The notes below the pieces were generated by a model. That model saw only the letters and a list, made by a program, of their open reading frames with translations. It did not search any database and was not told where the DNA came from. Positions 17,187-25,024 of a stretch of DNA of 53,809 bases are shown here, in pieces. Within the stretch, counting starts at the first letter, position 1. Every line of letters begins with the position of its first letter. This stretch comes from Ligilactobacillus ubinensis (GTDB lineage: Bacteria; Bacillota; Bacilli; Lactobacillales; Lactobacillaceae). Location of the stretch: contig NZ_JAIULA010000020.1 of the NCBI RefSeq assembly GCF_024160875.1, forward strand, positions 1 to 53,809, given 5' to 3'. Made by a program: the position numbers and the translations under genes.

Positions 17187-18008
17187 ATGTCTATTAAAAC
17201 TTATACATTAGATGAGCCCCAGTTCCCACAAAATCCTAGGCTTTATCTCGATATACCTTACGCTATAAAAAATGGGCACATACTCAACTTGCATATCATT
17301 GAGCCTGCAACTCCAACTGCATCAAATCCACATTTTCCGCTAATAATGTTTACTCCAAGTAAGGATTTTAGCCATACAAACCTGGAAATGTTCTTTTCGC
17401 CGTTAATGCAATTAGCCCGCTATGGTTTTGTCATTGCGCTTGTTGAAACGCGCTATCTTCCTAATACTCATTTCCCAGAACAAACTAAAGATATTAATAC
17501 AGCTACTCGCTATATGTTAAATCATGCATATCAATACCATATTGATCCTTACCGTTATTTTAGTTGGGGACTTAACTCTGGAGCTTATTCCTCATTATTA
17601 GCTGCCTGGACAGCACATATCCAAAAGTTCAACGATGAGGATGTTCATACACAGTCTTTGCGGTTCAAAGGTTGCATCAGTTTTAATCCACTTATTGATT
17701 TAACACCTGAACCCGAGTCAAAGAAATTACAGACTGCACTTTTAAAATATTTTGACACTACCAATCTCGCGGAATTTAATCTACTAAACTATGTTGGAAA
17801 AAAGGAGTTGCCTAATAATTTAATTTTCCAAGTTGAAGCAGCTGCATCACATAAAACTGATTATTCAAAAAAATTCGTTAACTACCTTGAAAAGTCAACT
17901 GACTTATCTTCCATCTACACTATGCTTGCGGCAAATGAACTTAATGACGGCTTTTTCACGCCCTATACAATTGACATCATTGTCAACTTTTTGAAGGATA
18001 ACTTATAG
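17187..18008 (+). CDS. alpha/beta-hydrolase-fold pseudo-esterase
   Basis: 273 aa related in plan to the esterase at 2210-3136: YFSWGLNSGAYSSLLAAWT aligns with FILGDSSGGHTALLTAFT, and FNPLIDLTPEP aligns with FNPVTDICQP. The nucleophile elbow is GLNSG, so the catalytic Ser is replaced by Asn130. The position of the catalytic His (KHGD in the relative) reads LNDGFF, with no His. The product is probably not an esterase; a binding or regulatory role is possible. The start is supported by TAGGAGA 8 nt upstream. The HD-hydrolase gene follows on the same strand. Confidence 0.75.
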   Translation: MSIKTYTLDEPQFPQNPRLYLDIPYAIKNGHILNLHIIEPATPTASNPHFPLIMFTPSKDFSHTNLEMFFSPLMQLARYGFVIALVETRYLPNTHFPEQTKDINTATRYMLNHAYQYHIDPYRYFSWGLNSGAYSSLLAAWTAHIQKFNDEDVHTQSLRFKGCISFNPLIDLTPEPESKKLQTALLKYFDTTNLAEFNLLNYVGKKELPNNLIFQVEAAASHKTDYSKKFVNYLEKSTDLSSIYTMLAANELNDGFFTPYTIDIIVNFLKDNL

Positions 18009-18056
18009 ATATATTTAAGCTAGCTCGTCAAGAAAAAAGAAATGAGGCATTACTCT

Positions 18057-18710
18057 ATGAAAACTGATAAACAACTCGAACAGATTTTTATTTTTGCACA
18101 AAAAAAATTAGCTCATGACAAAACAGGACATAGTTTTTCCCACATCCAACGCGTCTCAGCTCTTGCTAAGAAACTAGCCCACGAAGAAAAGGCTGATACT
18201 TTTATTACGCTAGCCTCTGCATTGCTTCATGACACTATCGATGATAAAGTTGTTGCTGACTCACAACAAGCACTCACAGAAGTTAAACATCTCTTGGCTT
18301 TGCTTGAAGTTTCACCTGAAAAAGTTGCCATCATCACTTATATTATTACCCATATGTCCTTTGCAAATTCCTTGAACGGTCAAGAGAAATTACCCTTAGA
18401 AGGTCAGATTGTTCAAGATGCTGACTGGCTTGATGCGATGGGCGCTATCGGTATTACTCGTGCAATCTACTATGGCGGCCATCATGCTGAGACTATCTAT
18501 GATCCGACAATCAAACCACGCACAAATCTAGATAAAACAGAATATCGCAATCTTGCTAACGAAACAATTATCAACCATTTCCACGAAAAGCTATTTCACC
18601 TCAAAGATATGTTAAATACCGAAGGTGCACGTAAGCTGGCGCAACATCGGGACGCAGTAATGCATACCTTTTTAGATGAATTCACGGCAGAATGGAATGC
18701 TAAACGTTAG
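18057..18710 (+). CDS. HD-domain phosphohydrolase
   Basis: About 217 aa from MKTDKQLEQIF. The metal-binding HD signature is visible: GHSFSHIQRV (first His), then SALLHDTIDDK (His-Asp), and a later QDADWLDAMGAIG. Relatives (YedJ/YfbR-like family) hydrolyse phosphate esters of nucleotides; the substrate here is unknown. An in-frame ATG 15 nt upstream (18042) has no ribosome binding site, whereas the chosen ATG is preceded by TGAGG. No close operon partner other than the pseudo-esterase upstream. Confidence 0.82.
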   Translation: MKTDKQLEQIFIFAQKKLAHDKTGHSFSHIQRVSALAKKLAHEEKADTFITLASALLHDTIDDKVVADSQQALTEVKHLLALLEVSPEKVAIITYIITHMSFANSLNGQEKLPLEGQIVQDADWLDAMGAIGITRAIYYGGHHAETIYDPTIKPRTNLDKTEYRNLANETIINHFHEKLFHLKDMLNTEGARKLAQHRDAVMHTFLDEFTAEWNAKR

Positions 18711-18762
18711 ATTTTCTTTAAACAAAAACAACTTTTTTTAATCAATTAGCAAACTTTTCTTC

Positions 18763-18782
18763 AAACAATACGTGTATTGTTT
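18763..18782. promoter_or_regulatory. 20-bp palindrome of unknown role
   Basis: Perfect 9-bp arms AAACAATAC and GTATTGTTT are separated by GT. It is operator-like in size and symmetry, about 250 bp before the LysR start. No partner was found elsewhere in the window. Confidence 0.35.
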
Positions 18783-18896
18783 ACAGCATAACCTAATAAA
18801 CCTTTCAAGCTTTTCTTTATTGTTTTCATATAGCTTCCCTTACATGAAAGCAATACCACCAGACCACTATTACGTCTGAAAACACATACTCCTTTT

Positions 18897-18929
18897 ACTC
18901 CGGCGAACTGAAGCGTCGGAGTTTTTTTA
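18897..18929 (+). terminator. rho-independent terminator
   Basis: ACTCCGGCG and CGTCGGAGT (one mismatch) form a GC-rich stem around AACTGAAG, followed by seven T. It lies 190 bp after the HD-hydrolase stop and 100 bp before the LysR gene. Confidence 0.75.
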
Positions 18930-19027
18930 TTGATTGCTATTGTTATTTTTAATATTTTATTGCAGTATTATTCCTAATAATGCATAATGTATATAGTTAT
19001 ATACTTTTTTTAGAAAGGGGCTCTACT

Positions 19028-19960
19028 ATGCGCTCATTTGAGAATGATCAGCAATTCATCAAAATTTTAGAAACAATTATCGACTGTGGAAGTGTTAGCA
19101 AAGCCGCTGAGCGTCTTTTTATTTCACAACCATCTTTGAGCAAAAAAATTAAACAACAAGAGCGCGAACTTAATGTAATCCTTATTGATCGCAAACACCA
19201 CCCCCTACGTTTAACTGAGCCTGGAGAATTTTATCTAAATAATCTTAAACGCTTAACGACGCAATATGAATCCGTCTATCGTGACTTAACTCGTATGGCA
19301 AGTTCTAATCATGGTCAAATCTCTTTAGGAATAACACAATCGCTAGGTCAAAAAATTCTACCATTAATATTGCCGCAGTTTCATAATATTTATCAAGATG
19401 TTACTCTTCAAATATTTGAAGACTCAGCTGAGCACAACGAAAATCGCTTAGTTCATTCTAAGATAGATTTATATCTTGGAATACTCCCTATTTTCCGTTC
19501 AGATATTCATTCTGAAGTTTTAGCAACTGAACCAGCGTACCTACTAGTCCCTAATCGGCATCCTTTGTACATAGCTAATCAGAAACTTAAACATTTAGAA
19601 TCAGTTCGTGATATAGCACCTTTCGTAGAGAAATATCCTTATATCAGTGATTCTGAAAATACAGGTTTTCAACGTCTAGTTACCAATACTCTAGCCGAGT
19701 ACGATATCAACTTAAATCAACTATTAAAATGCTGCAATCTTTTAACAGTTGCTAATTTAGCAATTCGTAATATGGGGTGTACCATTATTCCACGTTCTGT
19801 AGCAAAGGCTGTCCATCATATTCAACCAGCCAATTTTTATGAACTCCCTAATCAACTTAATTATAAGTTAGTTATTGCGCATAAAGAAGATGAAGAATTG
19901 AATGCCCAAATGAAAGCATTTATTAAAATGGCAAAAGGTGCCGGCCCATTATTACTGTAA
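19028..19960 (+). CDS. LysR family transcriptional regulator
   Basis: About 310 aa from MRSFENDQQFIKILETI. The winged HTH is at about residues 8-66 (GSVSKAAERLFISQPSLSKKIKQ), and the remainder is the periplasmic-binding-like effector domain (ISLGITQSLGQKILPLILPQF onward). The ORF has 16 extra codons upstream, but AAAGGGG lies 7-8 nt before this ATG. The effector is unknown. The next gene on the strand, znuA, is more plausibly Zur-controlled. Confidence 0.9.
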   Translation: MRSFENDQQFIKILETIIDCGSVSKAAERLFISQPSLSKKIKQQERELNVILIDRKHHPLRLTEPGEFYLNNLKRLTTQYESVYRDLTRMASSNHGQISLGITQSLGQKILPLILPQFHNIYQDVTLQIFEDSAEHNENRLVHSKIDLYLGILPIFRSDIHSEVLATEPAYLLVPNRHPLYIANQKLKHLESVRDIAPFVEKYPYISDSENTGFQRLVTNTLAEYDINLNQLLKCCNLLTVANLAIRNMGCTIIPRSVAKAVHHIQPANFYELPNQLNYKLVIAHKEDEELNAQMKAFIKMAKGAGPLLL

Positions 19961-19972
19961 TAAACTATTACT

Positions 19973-19999
19973 AAGCTTCCTTTATGTGGAAGCTTTTTT
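19973..19999 (+). terminator. terminator of the LysR gene
   Basis: AAGCTTCC-TTTATGT-GGAAGCTT followed by a T run, 13 bp after the stop codon. Confidence 0.85.
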
Positions 20000-20150
20000 G
20001 CCGCTAAAATATCTAATAGCACTTAAATATATTCTTTACTAATTCCTAATAAAAAAGTCTAAATAGTAATTAGATGCATTTTTTACTCTTTTCTTCTAAT
20101 TTTGCAATCTTTCTAAAGTGTAATGGCCTCCGTTATAGCCATTTTCTTAC

Positions 20151-20179
20151 TTGACACGCTTTTTTTTCTTAGTTACTAT
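20151..20179 (+). promoter_or_regulatory. promoter of znuA
   Basis: TTGACA (20151-20156), a 17-bp spacer and TACTAT (20174-20179). The Zur-like palindrome follows immediately downstream. Confidence 0.8.
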
Positions 20180-20186
20180 CTAAAGA

Positions 20187-20197
20187 GTAATCATTAC
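20187..20197. promoter_or_regulatory. Zur-like box at znuA
   Basis: GTAATCATTAC, an 11-bp perfect palindrome identical to the core of the Bacillus Zur box (GTAATnATTAC). It starts 7 bp after the -10 element, where a repressor would block initiation. The same 11-mer occurs upstream of the zinc-free ribosomal protein operon at 25321. Confidence 0.75.
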
Positions 20198-20223
20198 ATT
20201 ACTTATTAAGGGAGAATATTTAT

Positions 20224-21105
20224 ATGAAGAAATTACTAACTCTATTGCTTTCCGCTCTAGCTTTAGTGACACTTGCTTTAGGCTTAGGAGCCTGCTCCAA
20301 AAAGGCTTCTACTTCTGCTAGCAGTGGCAACTTAAAAATTGTAGCTACGACTGATTTTTATGGTCAAGTTGCTAAAGAAGTTTTGGGAAAATATGGTACA
20401 GTTACATCTATTATCAAAAACCCCAGTGTTGATCCACATGAATACAGCCCTACAACAAAAGTTGCTAAAGTTGTAGCTAATAGTGATCTTGTTTTATATA
20501 ACGGCTTAGAATACGATACTTGGGTAAAAAAACTTGGAGGTAGTAAATATCTTTCTGTTGCCTCAATTACTAAACAAAAAATTGGCGCAAATGAACATCT
20601 TTGGTACAAAAAAAATACCATGGCAAAAGTTGCTCAAGCTTTAGCAACTGAATATGGTAAATTAGATTCAAAACATAAAAAACAATTTGAAGCAAATGCT
20701 AAAAAATATCAAGCAAAATTAGCTACTTTAAATACCATGCTTGCTAAAATAAAGAAAAATAGCGATGGCAAAAAAGTAGCCGTCAGCGAACCTGTCTTTG
20801 ATTATGCACTGCAAGCCATGGGATATACGGTTATTAATAACCATTTTGCAAAAGCTACAGAAGACGGAACGGATCCTTCTTACTCCGATATTAAAGATTT
20901 GCAAACAGCTATTAAAAACCATAAAATTGCTTTCTTTGTACAAAACATCCAAACGGATAGTAAAATCATTGATAATATCGTTAAATTATGTAAGGAAAAC
21001 AACATTCCCGTTGTTAAAGTAACAGAAACTCTACCCTCCGGAAAGAACTATATTCAATGGATGACTTCCGAATATAAACAAGTTCTTAAAATTCAAAATA
21101 GTTAA
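20224..21105 (+). CDS. zinc ABC transporter substrate-binding lipoprotein
   Basis: 293 aa. A lipoprotein signal peptide ends in LGACS (lipobox Cys at residue 24). A cluster A-1 metal-binding fold follows, with metal-ligand His72 in DPHEYSPT and His125 in NEHLWY. The third ligand region reads AVSEPVFDYALQAMGY, where His is replaced by Glu, as in several short Gram-positive members. There is no His-rich loop. It captures Zn2+ (possibly Mn2+) outside the membrane for the ZnuCB pump encoded next. The Zur-like box on its promoter supports zinc. A GGGAG ribosome binding site precedes the ATG. Confidence 0.88.
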   Translation: MKKLLTLLLSALALVTLALGLGACSKKASTSASSGNLKIVATTDFYGQVAKEVLGKYGTVTSIIKNPSVDPHEYSPTTKVAKVVANSDLVLYNGLEYDTWVKKLGGSKYLSVASITKQKIGANEHLWYKKNTMAKVAQALATEYGKLDSKHKKQFEANAKKYQAKLATLNTMLAKIKKNSDGKKVAVSEPVFDYALQAMGYTVINNHFAKATEDGTDPSYSDIKDLQTAIKNHKIAFFVQNIQTDSKIIDNIVKLCKENNIPVVKVTETLPSGKNYIQWMTSEYKQVLKIQNS

Positions 21106-21159
21106 TTTTATATTTGAAAATTACTATAATCATGTTTTTAAATTCAATATTCATTTATA

Positions 21160-21204
21160 ATTACTAGTGAGAAATGTTTCATCTTCCCACTAGTAATATT
21201 TTAT
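21160..21204 (+). terminator. hairpin between znuA and znuC
   Basis: 10-bp perfect arms ATTACTAGTG and CACTAGTAAT, then ATTTTATATATTT. It could be a partial terminator that lets the binding protein be made in excess over ZnuCB, or an mRNA stabiliser. Confidence 0.5.
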
Positions 21205-21223
21205 ATATTTCATGAAAGGAATT

Positions 21224-21243
21224 GGACAACTTTTGTCCTAGCG
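21224..21243 (+). promoter_or_regulatory. small hairpin before znuC start
   Basis: GGACAA-CTT-TTGTCC (6-bp stem) lies between an AAAGGAA sequence (about 21214-21220) and the ATG at 21251. No better Shine-Dalgarno is nearer the start, so the hairpin may bring the distant site close or modulate translation. Confidence 0.35.
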
Positions 21244-21250
21244 GTACAAT

Positions 21251-21910
21251 ATGGATTCGATTTTAAAAGTAACAAACCTAAATTTAGAAATTCCTAATCG
21301 AACACTTTTTAAAAATCTTAAATTTGAAATTCCAGCTCATAAATTAACGTGTGTTACTGGAGAAAATGGAGTAGGTAAAACTACGCTTATTAAGCATCTT
21401 TTACAAGATTTAGATAATCACTTTACGCAACATGTGCAATTTAGTATTCAGCGTGATCAAATTCAATATGTACCCCAATTACGTAATATTGATGATGAAT
21501 TTCCTTTAAGCATTCATGATTTTGTTTCACTTGGATTTAAAAAAAGAATTCTACCTTGGAATTCACCACAAATGAAAACAACACTTACTCAAATCCTCAC
21601 CGAAACAAACTTGTCTAATATAGAAAAGCAACCTTTAGGCCGTTCTTCTGGTGGTGAAAAACAACGTGCTTATCTTGCTCAGGCACTATGTGCTAATCCT
21701 GAATTATTAATTCTTGATGAAGCCACAGCTAGCCTTGATGTTATCAGTAAACATGAACTGCTAAAGTTATTAAAAAAAATAATGGCTACCCGTGGCCTTA
21801 CCATTATTTTTATTACGCATGATCCTGATTTGATTGAGCAATACGCTGATTATGAACTGCACTTATCGAATCAGTCAGGTACACTACTTAAAAAGGAGGG
21901 CCTTGACTAA
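21251..21910 (+). CDS. zinc ABC transporter ATPase
   Basis: 219 aa. Walker A GENGVGKTT (about 37-45), Q-loop YVPQLR, signature SSGGEKQRAYLAQAL, Walker B LLILDEATASLD, and H-loop ITHD. The ATPase energises metal import through ZnuB. A stop codon lies in frame just upstream, so ATG 21251 is the first possible ATG start. Its stop overlaps the znuB start by one base (TAATG), so the two are translationally coupled. Confidence 0.92.
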   Translation: MDSILKVTNLNLEIPNRTLFKNLKFEIPAHKLTCVTGENGVGKTTLIKHLLQDLDNHFTQHVQFSIQRDQIQYVPQLRNIDDEFPLSIHDFVSLGFKKRILPWNSPQMKTTLTQILTETNLSNIEKQPLGRSSGGEKQRAYLAQALCANPELLILDEATASLDVISKHELLKLLKKIMATRGLTIIFITHDPDLIEQYADYELHLSNQSGTLLKKEGLD

Positions 21911-22710
21911 TGTTTTACTATGCTTTTATGCGTTATGCATTTACTGCTGGAATCTTCATAGCCCTTATCTGCGGTTTTATGGGCGTTTTTGTCGTCGCAA
22001 GACAAACTTCTTTTTTCACACATACCTTATCTGAAATTGGCTTTTCAGGCGCCTCTTTTGGTGTTTTTCTAGGTATCTCGCCGCTTTTGGGAATGTTGCT
22101 TTTTACAAGCACTAGTGCCATCTTAATTGGTCTTTCTGGTGAAAAGCTAGGCCGGCGTGAAGCCTCCATTAGTGTGTTTTCAGGCCTTTTCTTAGGTCTT
22201 GGAATCTTATTTCTTTCTCTTTCAACGCAACAATCAAGTTACGCTACTAGCATCTTGTTTGGTAGTATCGTTGGAATCGATGCATCTAATCTACACACAC
22301 TGATTTTCTTAAGCATTATCCTATTAATTACGATTATGCTACTTTTCAGACGTCTAGCATATAATTCTTTTGACGGTCAAGGTGCAGAATATAATCAACG
22401 TTATAATAAGTTAGTTTCTATTATTTTTCTTATCTTACTAGCTTTAACAATTAGTGTTACTGCTCAAATCGTTGGTTCTCTTTTAATCTTTGTATTGCTT
22501 ACTATTCCAGCATCAGCTGCTAAATATTTTGTCCATTCATTAGGTAAAATGATTGCACTAACTTGTGCTTTTGCTTTACTTGGAGTCTGGCTTGGTCTTT
22601 ATCTCAGCTATTTAACGAATTGGCCTGTCAGTTTCTTTATTACCGCAATCGAAAGTGTTGTTTATGGTGTTGCTATCTTATATGAAAAGATTCAAAATGC
22701 ACATAAGTAA
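21910..22710 (+). CDS. zinc ABC transporter permease
   Basis: 266 aa with about seven to eight membrane segments, an ABC-3 family (metal permease) protein. GFMGVFVVARQTSFFTHTLSEIGFSG near the N-terminus (GFMGVFVVARQ then HTLSEIGFSG) is the characteristic ATPase-contact and pore region. It works with ZnuA and ZnuC. AAAAGGAGG lies 8 nt before its ATG, inside the end of znuC. Confidence 0.92.
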   Translation: MFYYAFMRYAFTAGIFIALICGFMGVFVVARQTSFFTHTLSEIGFSGASFGVFLGISPLLGMLLFTSTSAILIGLSGEKLGRREASISVFSGLFLGLGILFLSLSTQQSSYATSILFGSIVGIDASNLHTLIFLSIILLITIMLLFRRLAYNSFDGQGAEYNQRYNKLVSIIFLILLALTISVTAQIVGSLLIFVLLTIPASAAKYFVHSLGKMIALTCAFALLGVWLGLYLSYLTNWPVSFFITAIESVVYGVAILYEKIQNAHK

Positions 22711-22748
22711 TTGTAAAATGCAACAAAACTAGATATTTTTATGCTACT

Positions 22749-22790
22749 AAGGTATGTTTCCGATACTCAATCGGGAGCGTACCTTTTTTT
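22749..22790 (+). terminator. terminator of znuCB
   Basis: AAGGTATG...CGTACCTT (one G-U) with an inner CCGAT/ATCGG stem, followed by seven T. It lies about 40 bp after the znuB stop. Confidence 0.8.
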
Positions 22791-22838
22791 AAGCGAAATT
22801 CAATCGTCATTATCTCAATTGATATAATGTTCAAGCAG

Positions 22839-23798
22839 TTATTCTTTAATCACTTCTTGCAACAACTCATTGGCTAAAGAAATGCAATGCTTACTTAAAC
22901 AATTGATTAAAACAACCGCCGCTGCGCTATTATTGATATCAATTACCATAATTGATAATTGTGTCCCAGTCTGTCCGACTTTTAGCCACAGCCCTTCTTT
23001 TTCTCTAACCATTCCCATTAACGAAAATGATTCTGGTCGTTCTTGAAAAACTGGTTCCATAAATAATTTATTTGAAAATTTCAGCATATCTATTATATTG
23101 GATTTAAGCCCTCCAGCAGCCTTACCAACATTGTTTTCACAGTTATCCCATTGCCAATTACCATAATTTTTATTTTGAAAATATCCTGGCAATAAATTTT
23201 CCATTCCAAAGTTGGTCTCAGTTAATTCTAATTTGTCCTTCAAAAACAAATTCATACAATTTTCATAGCTATCAGTTTCTAATCTTGCAATGATAAGACC
23301 CAAAACAGCATATCCAAAATTAGAATATACATACCTATGTCTAGTAGTAACCCTTTTGTGAATCAAGATATTTTCAACACAATTAGAACACATATTGCTC
23401 TCGTAAGGATTATATTGACGAGTTCCTTTGTGCTTAATAATTTTAATAAAATCATTTAATTTCAAAGGCGTTAAATAACCATAACCCGACCGATGCATCA
23501 ATAAGGCACTAATTGTTGGGTAATTTTTTTCAGGTAAACTAGAAATAACCTCATTTACTTTAGTTTGACTCGTCACACTTTTTTTCTGGAACAATTTAAT
23601 AAAATAAAAAGCTGTAAAAACTTTCGTTAATGAACCAATTTCATAATTTGGTAACTTTTTCTCGTTTAAACAAGTTCTATTTCCATAGGTCTGCCATGAT
23701 ATTTCTTTACGATAAGAAACCCCAATTGATAATGTACTTGTCGGATGTGCGGTAATAATTTTTTTTATGATGTTTTCTATTTTTACTGATATATGCAC
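22839..23798 (-). CDS. serine hydrolase, beta-lactamase/AmpC-like family
   Basis: 319 aa without an evident signal peptide. The penicillin-binding motifs are in order: SLTK (nucleophile Ser, about 55-58), YSNF (Tyr-x-Asn, about 158-161) and KVGQTG near 273 in place of KTG/HTG. PF00144 members include esterases, peptidases and weak beta-lactamases, so the substrate is unknown. The start is a GTG with an AAAGGA site somewhat far upstream. The GQTG variant may mean a non-penicillin substrate. It is convergent with znuB. Confidence 0.8.
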   Translation of the reverse strand: MHISVKIENIIKKIITAHPTSTLSIGVSYRKEISWQTYGNRTCLNEKKLPNYEIGSLTKVFTAFYFIKLFQKKSVTSQTKVNEVISSLPEKNYPTISALLMHRSGYGYLTPLKLNDFIKIIKHKGTRQYNPYESNMCSNCVENILIHKRVTTRHRYVYSNFGYAVLGLIIARLETDSYENCMNLFLKDKLELTETNFGMENLLPGYFQNKNYGNWQWDNCENNVGKAAGGLKSNIIDMLKFSNKLFMEPVFQERPESFSLMGMVREKEGLWLKVGQTGTQLSIMVIDINNSAAAVVLINCLSKHCISLANELLQEVIKE

Positions 23799-23835
23799 TT
23801 TGCCTAGATTCCTTTTTTTATTTATAATATTACTT

Positions 23836-23964
23836 TTATTGATTGTCGATGTCTATATGAACACCTAGTAATTCATAAAATGCCCGCCAATTTTCTAAAT
23901 TCTTCGAAAACTGATGGGCTTGTTTTATCCATGAAATCGATAGAACATTTTTTCTTTCAGTACC
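23836..23964 (-). pseudogene. C-terminal coding remnant
   Basis: An open stretch of about 43 codons after a TAG reads ...SISWIKQAHQFSKNLENW, then RAFYELLGVHIDIDNQ and a stop. The composition is protein-like but there is no start or ribosome binding site. I do not recognise the family. It is probably the 3' end of a lost gene. Confidence 0.3.
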
Positions 23965-23983
23965 CTATATTATAGAACCTAAA

Positions 23984-24034
23984 AATACCCCATAATTGTT
24001 AGTTTCTATATCTAACAATTAAGAGGTATTTCAA
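23984..24034 (-). terminator. terminator of the zinc-free ribosomal protein operon
   Basis: Read on the minus strand, AAATACC and TAATTGTTAG arms pair with their complements around a 9-nt loop, and the stem is followed by T-rich sequence (TATTTTTAGG). It lies about 130 bp after the last small ORF. The symmetry means it could act in both directions. Confidence 0.6.
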
Positions 24035-24163
24035 AATCAGGATGCTAATCGTTAAGCTGTCAGCTATCATAATTCGTTCAACGATTGTAACGATGAAAAA
24101 TAAAGAGAATCGGTTCTCTTGGCTTTGTTTTATATTTAGTTATCCATACAAATAAACTCCATG

Positions 24164-24277
24164 CTATTTTCTCTTGGTTCTACGTTCTTGATGAATGAAC
24201 TTAAGTGCACGCTTTTTGGTTTTTATATTGGAACTTTTTAATTTACGATATGCTGTTGCTAATGTCATTTTCTCCAT
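24164..24277 (-). CDS. unknown 37-aa basic protein in the zinc-limitation ribosome operon
   Basis: 37 aa beginning MEKMTLATAYRKL and ending HQERRTKRK; about 13 Lys/Arg against 3 acidic residues, no Cys. GAGGTG lies 6 nt before the ATG, and the ORF starts 13 bp after the rpmG stop in the same operon. It does not match bL28, bL34, bL36, bS18 or bS21 as I know them. Size, charge and location suggest a ribosome-associated protein, but I do not recognise it. A second ATG at codon 4 is an alternative start. Confidence 0.6.
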   Translation of the reverse strand: MEKMTLATAYRKLKSSNIKTKKRALKFIHQERRTKRK

Positions 24278-24290
24278 TTTTCACCTCAAC

Positions 24291-24446
24291 TTACTTCGTA
24301 GTTACTTCAACAAACCATGCTTTTTTACGTAACTTTGGGGAATATTTCTTCAATTTTAATTTTTCAGGATTATTACGTTTGTTTTTGCTCGTTAAATATA
24401 AACGTTCACCTGTTATCATACATTCTAGAATAATATTATTGCGCAT
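24291..24446 (-). CDS. ribosomal protein bL33, zinc-free paralogue
   Basis: 51 aa, [24 protein letters not shown] and [14 protein letters not shown] at the end (quoted in parts: [35 protein letters not shown]). The bL33 scaffold is clear, but the CxxC pairs that bind zinc in the C+ form are lost; only Cys9 remains. Such C- paralogues replace the zinc protein when zinc is scarce, freeing metal. AGGTAGGAAG precedes the ATG. It lies between the interrupted ORF and the 37-aa ORF. Confidence 0.9.
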   Translation of the reverse strand: MRNNIILECMITGERLYLTSKNKRNNPEKLKLKKYSPKLRKKAWFVEVTTK

Positions 24447-24453
24447 TTTCTTC

Positions 24454-24834
24454 CTACCTACCTGTTAAAAATTCTTGGATTTGTTCTTTTTGACTATAGT
24501 TCAAAACATCTTTTTGTATTTCTTGTATTAAACAGTCTCTAAATTCTAGAGATACTTCCCAAAACCCATTAATCATTTCAAACTCGTTTTTATTATATTT
24601 TTCGAAAACTGGGTACATCTCAAGAAAATCATTCCATTCAAGATAAGGTTCTTCTGAAACACTTTCTACATAACCTTTTTCTAATGCCTGTTTGGTGGGA
24701 AAGCCAAATTCATCAATAATTTAATCCTCAATTAAATCTCGGTAAATTTTGGTTTTATATTCTAAAGTAACATCTTCACCATTACTAAAATTTTCAACGG
24801 CTTGCTCAACTAAACTTGGATAAATAATTTCCAT
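24454..24834 (-). pseudogene. unknown ORF interrupted by one in-frame stop
   Basis: The ORF starts at 24834 with GAGGG 6 nt upstream and reads MEIIYPSLVEQAVENFSNG... to a TAA at 24721-24723. The same frame then continues without break (IIDEFGFPTKQALEKGYVE...) to a stop at 24454, giving 126 codons in total. The full product would be acidic, with Trp/Phe/Tyr-rich patches (EWNDFLEMYPVFEKY). I do not recognise it. The single stop could be a nonsense mutation (CAA to TAA is the simplest), or the 37-aa upstream peptide could be functional alone. It is between rpmF and rpmG in the operon. Confidence 0.55.
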
Positions 24835-24843
24835 CTACATCCC

Positions 24844-25002
24844 TCATTGCTTACGTTTTTTTATTTCTTCTAATGAATAGTGATGACTACGATGATATTC
24901 TCCTGTAGAAGCATCTATTGAAAATGTAGGCATTGCAAGACCTTTATTGGTTCTCCGCTTATTCTTCTTACTCTTCGATGTCTTTCTTGCTGGTACTGCC
25001 AT
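24844..25002 (-). CDS. ribosomal protein bL32, zinc-free paralogue
   Basis: 52 aa starting [20 protein letters not shown], the conserved bL32 N-terminus. The two CxxC zinc-ribbon pairs of normal bL32 are absent; the C-terminal half reads [19 protein letters not shown] with no Cys at all. This is the C- form expected to replace the zinc version during zinc limitation. GAGGTGA precedes the ATG. It follows rpsN by 22 bp. Confidence 0.88.
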   Translation of the reverse strand: MAVPARKTSKSKKNKRRTNKGLAMPTFSIDASTGEYHRSHHYSLEEIKKRKQ

Positions 25003-25024
25003 TTACATCACCTCTCTTGTTCTC

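Larger units (their letters stand above)
18711..19027. other. intergenic region with palindrome and terminator
   Basis: 317 bp. It holds a 20-bp palindrome (18763-18782), an intrinsic terminator (18897-18929) and the promoter region and AAAGGGG ribosome binding site of the LysR gene. Something ending at the terminator may be transcribed here, but no promoter or gene is evident. Confidence 0.45.

Noticed and set aside
18042-18056. Upstream ATG start for the HD phosphohydrolase
   Set aside because: No ribosome binding site; TGAGG fits the ATG at 18057.
18844-18879. 11-codon ORF (MKAIPPDHYYV) before the terminator at 18897
   Set aside because: No ribosome binding site and no run of one codon type, so not supported as a leader peptide.
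24205-24468. 87-codon plus-strand ORF over rpmG and the 37-aa gene
   Set aside because: Antisense shadow of real minus-strand genes with their own ribosome binding sites.
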